NCBI GenBank assembly: GCA_903871865.1
Contig: CAIQIL010000439.1
Span: 1 to 6,449 of the forward strand
Direction: 5' to 3'
DNA length: 6,449 nucleotides
Source: an uncultured Burkholderiales bacterium
Lineage (GTDB): Bacteria > Pseudomonadota > Gammaproteobacteria > Burkholderiales > Burkholderiaceae_C
Shown here: one piece after another, positions 4,117-6,449 of the stretch
Position numbering within the stretch: position 1 is the first letter of the stretch
Layout: every line of letters begins with the position of its first letter
Position numbers and translations under genes: made by a program
The notes under the pieces: generated by a model
Databases searched by the model: none
What the model saw: only the letters and a program-made list of their open reading frames with translations
What the model was told of the DNA's origin: nothing

Positions 4117-6324
4117 ATGACCGCCCCAGCCCTGTCGCCGCAAGACGAAGCCCGCCTGATCGCCTTGTTCAACGCCGGCCGCCACGCCGAACTGGAGCGA
4201 CTGGCCCGCGACTTCACCCAGACGCACCCGACATCTGGTTTCGCCTGGAAGGTGCTGGGCACGGCGCTGCTGCTGCAAAACAAGGACGGCGTCGCTGCAT
4301 TGCGCCAAGCAGCGGCCTGGATGCCGAACGACGCAGAAGCCTTCGGCAACCTGGGCAATGCGCAAAAAGCCCGAGGACTGCTGACCGACGCCGAAGCCAG
4401 CCACCGGCACGCACTGGCGATGCAACCACAGCTGGCCGTCAGGCACTACAACCTGGCCACCGTGCTGGCAGAGCTGGGCAAACTGGCAGAGGCCGAAGCC
4501 AGCTATCGGGCCGCCTTGCAACTGCAGCCGGGCTTTGCAGACGCTCACTACAACCTGGGCCAACTGCTGGAACAAGCCGAACGCGACACCGAGGCCTCAG
4601 AGGCCTACCGTGCGGCCATCCGCGCTCAGCCCGACCATGCCAACGCCAGTTGCAACCTGGGTGCAGTGCTTGGCCGAATGGGGCAGTTTGCCGATGCCCA
4701 AGCCACATTGCGACATGCCCTCGCCCTGAATCCACGCCTTGCACAGGCCCATCACAACCTGGGCGTGGTGCACAAGCACATGCACCAACTGGACGCCGCC
4801 TGCGAGGCCTTCCGCATGGCCGCCAAACTCAATGCCAGCGACGCCGACGCACGCCAGGCGCTGGGCGACGTGTTGCGCAACCTGCGTCGCTACGACGAGG
4901 CCACGCTCACCCTGAAACGAGCCCTCGCGCTCAACCCCCGACACGCCGATGCCTGGATCGACTTGGGCAACGTCCACAAAGACCTGGGTGAGCTGAGCGA
5001 AGCGATCGCCTGCTACGAACGCGCCAAAGACATCGCGCCAGACCGTGCCGAACCGCACCACACCCTGCTGATGACGGGCAACTACCTGCCAGGCATGGAC
5101 AAACACCTGCTGCTGGCGCAAGCCCGGGCCTTCGGTGAGTTCGCTGCGACCAAAGCCCAGCGCTTCACAGCCTGGCCCAACAGCCTGGCCCCCGACAAGC
5201 CTTTGCGCATCGGCCTGGTCTCAGGCGACCTGCACGCTCACCCCGTGGGGCATTTCCTGGAAAGCGTGCTGCAAGCCTTGCGGCAAGGCACGGAAGGTCG
5301 CCTGACGCTGACCGCTTACGCCACGCAGCCCTTCCGAGACGCGCTCAGCGACAGACTGCAAGCCAGCATCCACACTTGGCACATGGTCTCAGGCATGACG
5401 GACAAGGCCCTGGCCGAGCAAGTCCGCGCAGACGGCATCGACATCCTGATCGACCTCTCAGGCCACACGGCCCACAACCGGCTGCCGATGTTCGCCTGGA
5501 AGCCCGCGCCCGTGCAGGTCAGCTGGCTGGGCTACTTCGCCACCACCGGCCTGGCCGAGATCGATCACCTGCTGGCCGACCCCTGGACCCTGCCCCCGGC
5601 GCTGGAAGCCGACTTCACCGAGCACATCTGGCGCCTGCCCGAAACACGCCTGTGCTTCACGCCGCCGCAAGGTGACTTGCCCGTCAGCCCCCTGCCAGCA
5701 CTGCAGCACGGCGGCGTCACGTTCGGCTGCTTCAACAACCTGACGAAGGTGAACGACGATGTGATCGCCCTGTGGGCCAGGATCGTGCAAGCGGTGCCGC
5801 ACAGCCGGCTGCTGCTCAAGGCGCCGCAACTGGCCAGCGCGCAGGTGCGCCAAAGCCTGCAAGCGCGCTTCAAGGCACACGGCCTGGTGGGCGAGCGCCT
5901 CGTCCTGCAAGGCCCGTCGTCGCGCACCGAGTACCTGCAGGCCTATGCCCAGGTGGACATCGCCCTCGACCCCTTCCCTTTCACCGGCGGCACCACCAGC
6001 GCCGAAGGCCTGTGGATGGGCGTGCCCATGCTGACACTGGCAGGCGACAGCATGGTGGCCCGCCAGGGCGTGAGCCTGTTGATGAACGCCGGATTGCCCG
6101 ACTGGATCGCCGATGGCCCCGACGACTGCGTGGCCAAAGCGAAGGCGCATGCTGCAGACCTGCCCAAGCTGGCGACACTGCGATCTGGTTTGCGCGATCA
6201 GCTTGCTCGCTCACCGATTTTCAACGCACCACGCTTCGCCGCTCACCTGGAAGAGGCCCTGCGCAGCATGTGGCAGGCACACTGCCTTGCAGCAGACAGC
6301 GATGGCCCCAGCCCCATCCCATGA
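4117..6324 (+). CDS. TPR-repeat protein with GT41 (O-GlcNAc transferase/SPINDLY-like) domain
   Basis: This 735-residue protein has no signal peptide or membrane segment, so it is probably cytosolic. Residues 5-70 form two degenerate TPRs. Residues 71-308 are seven TPRs of exactly 34 residues, each with the NLG/AL...A..P pattern, building a superhelix that would hold the substrate. The glycosyltransferase part (about 362-715) begins LRIGLVSGDLHAHPVGHF, where His375 corresponds to the proposed catalytic-site His of human OGT. It continues with DILIDLSGHTAHNRLPMF (442-459), PVQVSWLGYFATTGL (465-479), FGCFNNLTKVN (536-546, Lys544 equivalent to the UDP-binding Lys), and DPFPFTGGTTSAEGLWMGVP (618-637). 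Donor and target cannot be read; by family, UDP-GlcNAc or GDP-fucose onto protein Ser/Thr is possible. The intervening domain of animal OGT is absent. The stop overlaps the msrA start. The ATG at 4117 is the first in frame. Confidence 0.92.
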   Translation: MTAPALSPQDEARLIALFNAGRHAELERLARDFTQTHPTSGFAWKVLGTALLLQNKDGVAALRQAAAWMPNDAEAFGNLGNAQKARGLLTDAEASHRHALAMQPQLAVRHYNLATVLAELGKLAEAEASYRAALQLQPGFADAHYNLGQLLEQAERDTEASEAYRAAIRAQPDHANASCNLGAVLGRMGQFADAQATLRHALALNPRLAQAHHNLGVVHKHMHQLDAACEAFRMAAKLNASDADARQALGDVLRNLRRYDEATLTLKRALALNPRHADAWIDLGNVHKDLGELSEAIACYERAKDIAPDRAEPHHTLLMTGNYLPGMDKHLLLAQARAFGEFAATKAQRFTAWPNSLAPDKPLRIGLVSGDLHAHPVGHFLESVLQALRQGTEGRLTLTAYATQPFRDALSDRLQASIHTWHMVSGMTDKALAEQVRADGIDILIDLSGHTAHNRLPMFAWKPAPVQVSWLGYFATTGLAEIDHLLADPWTLPPALEADFTEHIWRLPETRLCFTPPQGDLPVSPLPALQHGGVTFGCFNNLTKVNDDVIALWARIVQAVPHSRLLLKAPQLASAQVRQSLQARFKAHGLVGERLVLQGPSSRTEYLQAYAQVDIALDPFPFTGGTTSAEGLWMGVPMLTLAGDSMVARQGVSLLMNAGLPDWIADGPDDCVAKAKAHAADLPKLATLRSGLRDQLARSPIFNAPRFAAHLEEALRSMWQAHCLAADSDGPSPIP
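4327..5040 (+). repeat. Seven in-register 102-bp TPR units within the glycosyltransferase gene
   Basis: Seven coding repeats of exactly 102 bp run without insertion or deletion. At the DNA level the most alike part is the helix A segment, for example CACTACAACCTGG at 4444, CACTACAACCTGGGC near 4546 and CATCACAACCTGGGC near 4750, spaced by multiples of 102. Elsewhere the units have diverged, so the array is old and probably not prone to slippage. Confidence 0.85.
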
Positions 6325-6449
6325 CACCGCCCGCACCCACCGCCATGACACCAGACACTGACCACAGCCACCCGACCCAGCACACCGCCGAAGCCACCTT
6401 CGGCGCCGGCTGCTTCTGGGGCGTCGAATATCAATATGCCAAGATTCCC
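6321..6449 (+). CDS. msrA: Peptide methionine sulfoxide reductase MsrA (N-terminal 43 residues, cut by window edge)
   Basis: MsrA reduces the S-epimer of methionine sulfoxide in free or protein-bound form, with thioredoxin as electron donor. The visible end carries the family signature ATFGAGCFWGVE, with catalytic Cys31 in GCFWG, followed by YQYAKIP; the rest of the roughly 170-200 residue protein lies beyond the window. Two starts are possible. ATG at 6321 overlaps the upstream TGA as ATGA, which suggests translational coupling to the glycosyltransferase. ATG at 6345 gives a protein eight residues shorter. Neither has a clear Shine-Dalgarno, which favours coupling from 6321. The stretch before the signature (Pro/Thr/His-rich) is not conserved in the family. 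Family identity is near certain; the start is not. Confidence 0.92.
   Translation, partial: MTPPAPTAMTPDTDHSHPTQHTAEATFGAGCFWGVEYQYAKIP

Noticed and set aside
4020..4991. 323-codon plus-strand frame over the terminator and the TPR region
   Set aside because: Begins before the intrinsic terminator and overlaps the TPR array in the wrong frame; Arg/Pro-rich without motifs.
1..6449. Mobile element, CRISPR array or prophage remnants
   Set aside because: No transposase, integrase, spacer-repeat pattern, terminal inverted repeats or target duplications were seen; gene content is core metabolism and cell wall.

Overview
The window is GC-rich, tightly packed bacterial chromosome. It most likely comes from a betaproteobacterium of the order Burkholderiales (Comamonadaceae or Sphaerotilaceae-like). 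This is an inference from the style of the GlyA, UbiD and lytic transglycosylase proteins and from the glyA leader; no rRNA or other taxonomic marker is present. It looks like ordinary core genome. I see no insertion sequence, prophage, CRISPR array, tRNA or rRNA.

Left part (minus strand, read right to left): a membrane-anchored SLT-type lytic transglycosylase (1950 to 886) is followed by a short gap with a strong hairpin, then a -10 element, then a 5' leader of about 190 nt, then glyA (597 down to the window edge, C-terminus missing). The leader is the best regulatory element here. It carries the hallmarks of a ZTP (pfl) riboswitch: the ACUGGCG strand, a P2 stem leading into the ACCACCGGG segment, and a small second hairpin whose CGCC loop can form the pseudoknot. 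The sequence just after the aptamer can pair with the glyA Shine-Dalgarno region, which suggests translational control. GlyA makes 5,10-methylene-THF and glycine, and ZTP/ZMP signals 10-formyl-THF shortage, so sensor and gene fit.

Middle: a divergent region of 316 bp (1951-2266) separates the transglycosylase from ubiD on the plus strand, the prenylated-FMN decarboxylase of ubiquinone biosynthesis. After ubiD comes a 248-bp non-coding stretch with four consecutive hairpins, the last being a textbook intrinsic terminator. A promoter-like pair of boxes lies before the hairpins, so this stretch may be a small RNA (independent or 3'UTR-derived) and not just a long 3' UTR.

Right part (plus strand): a 735-residue TPR protein with a C-terminal GT41 (O-GlcNAc-transferase/SPINDLY-like) domain. 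Its likely promoter sits so close to the ATG that the mRNA may be leaderless. Its stop codon overlaps by ATGA the start of msrA (peptide methionine sulfoxide reductase A), of which only 43 codons are in the window. The two probably form a translationally coupled unit.

The most interesting items are the glyA riboswitch with its apparent SD-sequestering platform, the structured RNA candidate after ubiD, and the coupling of a cytoplasmic TPR-glycosyltransferase to msrA. I found no clear sign of a wholly new system.
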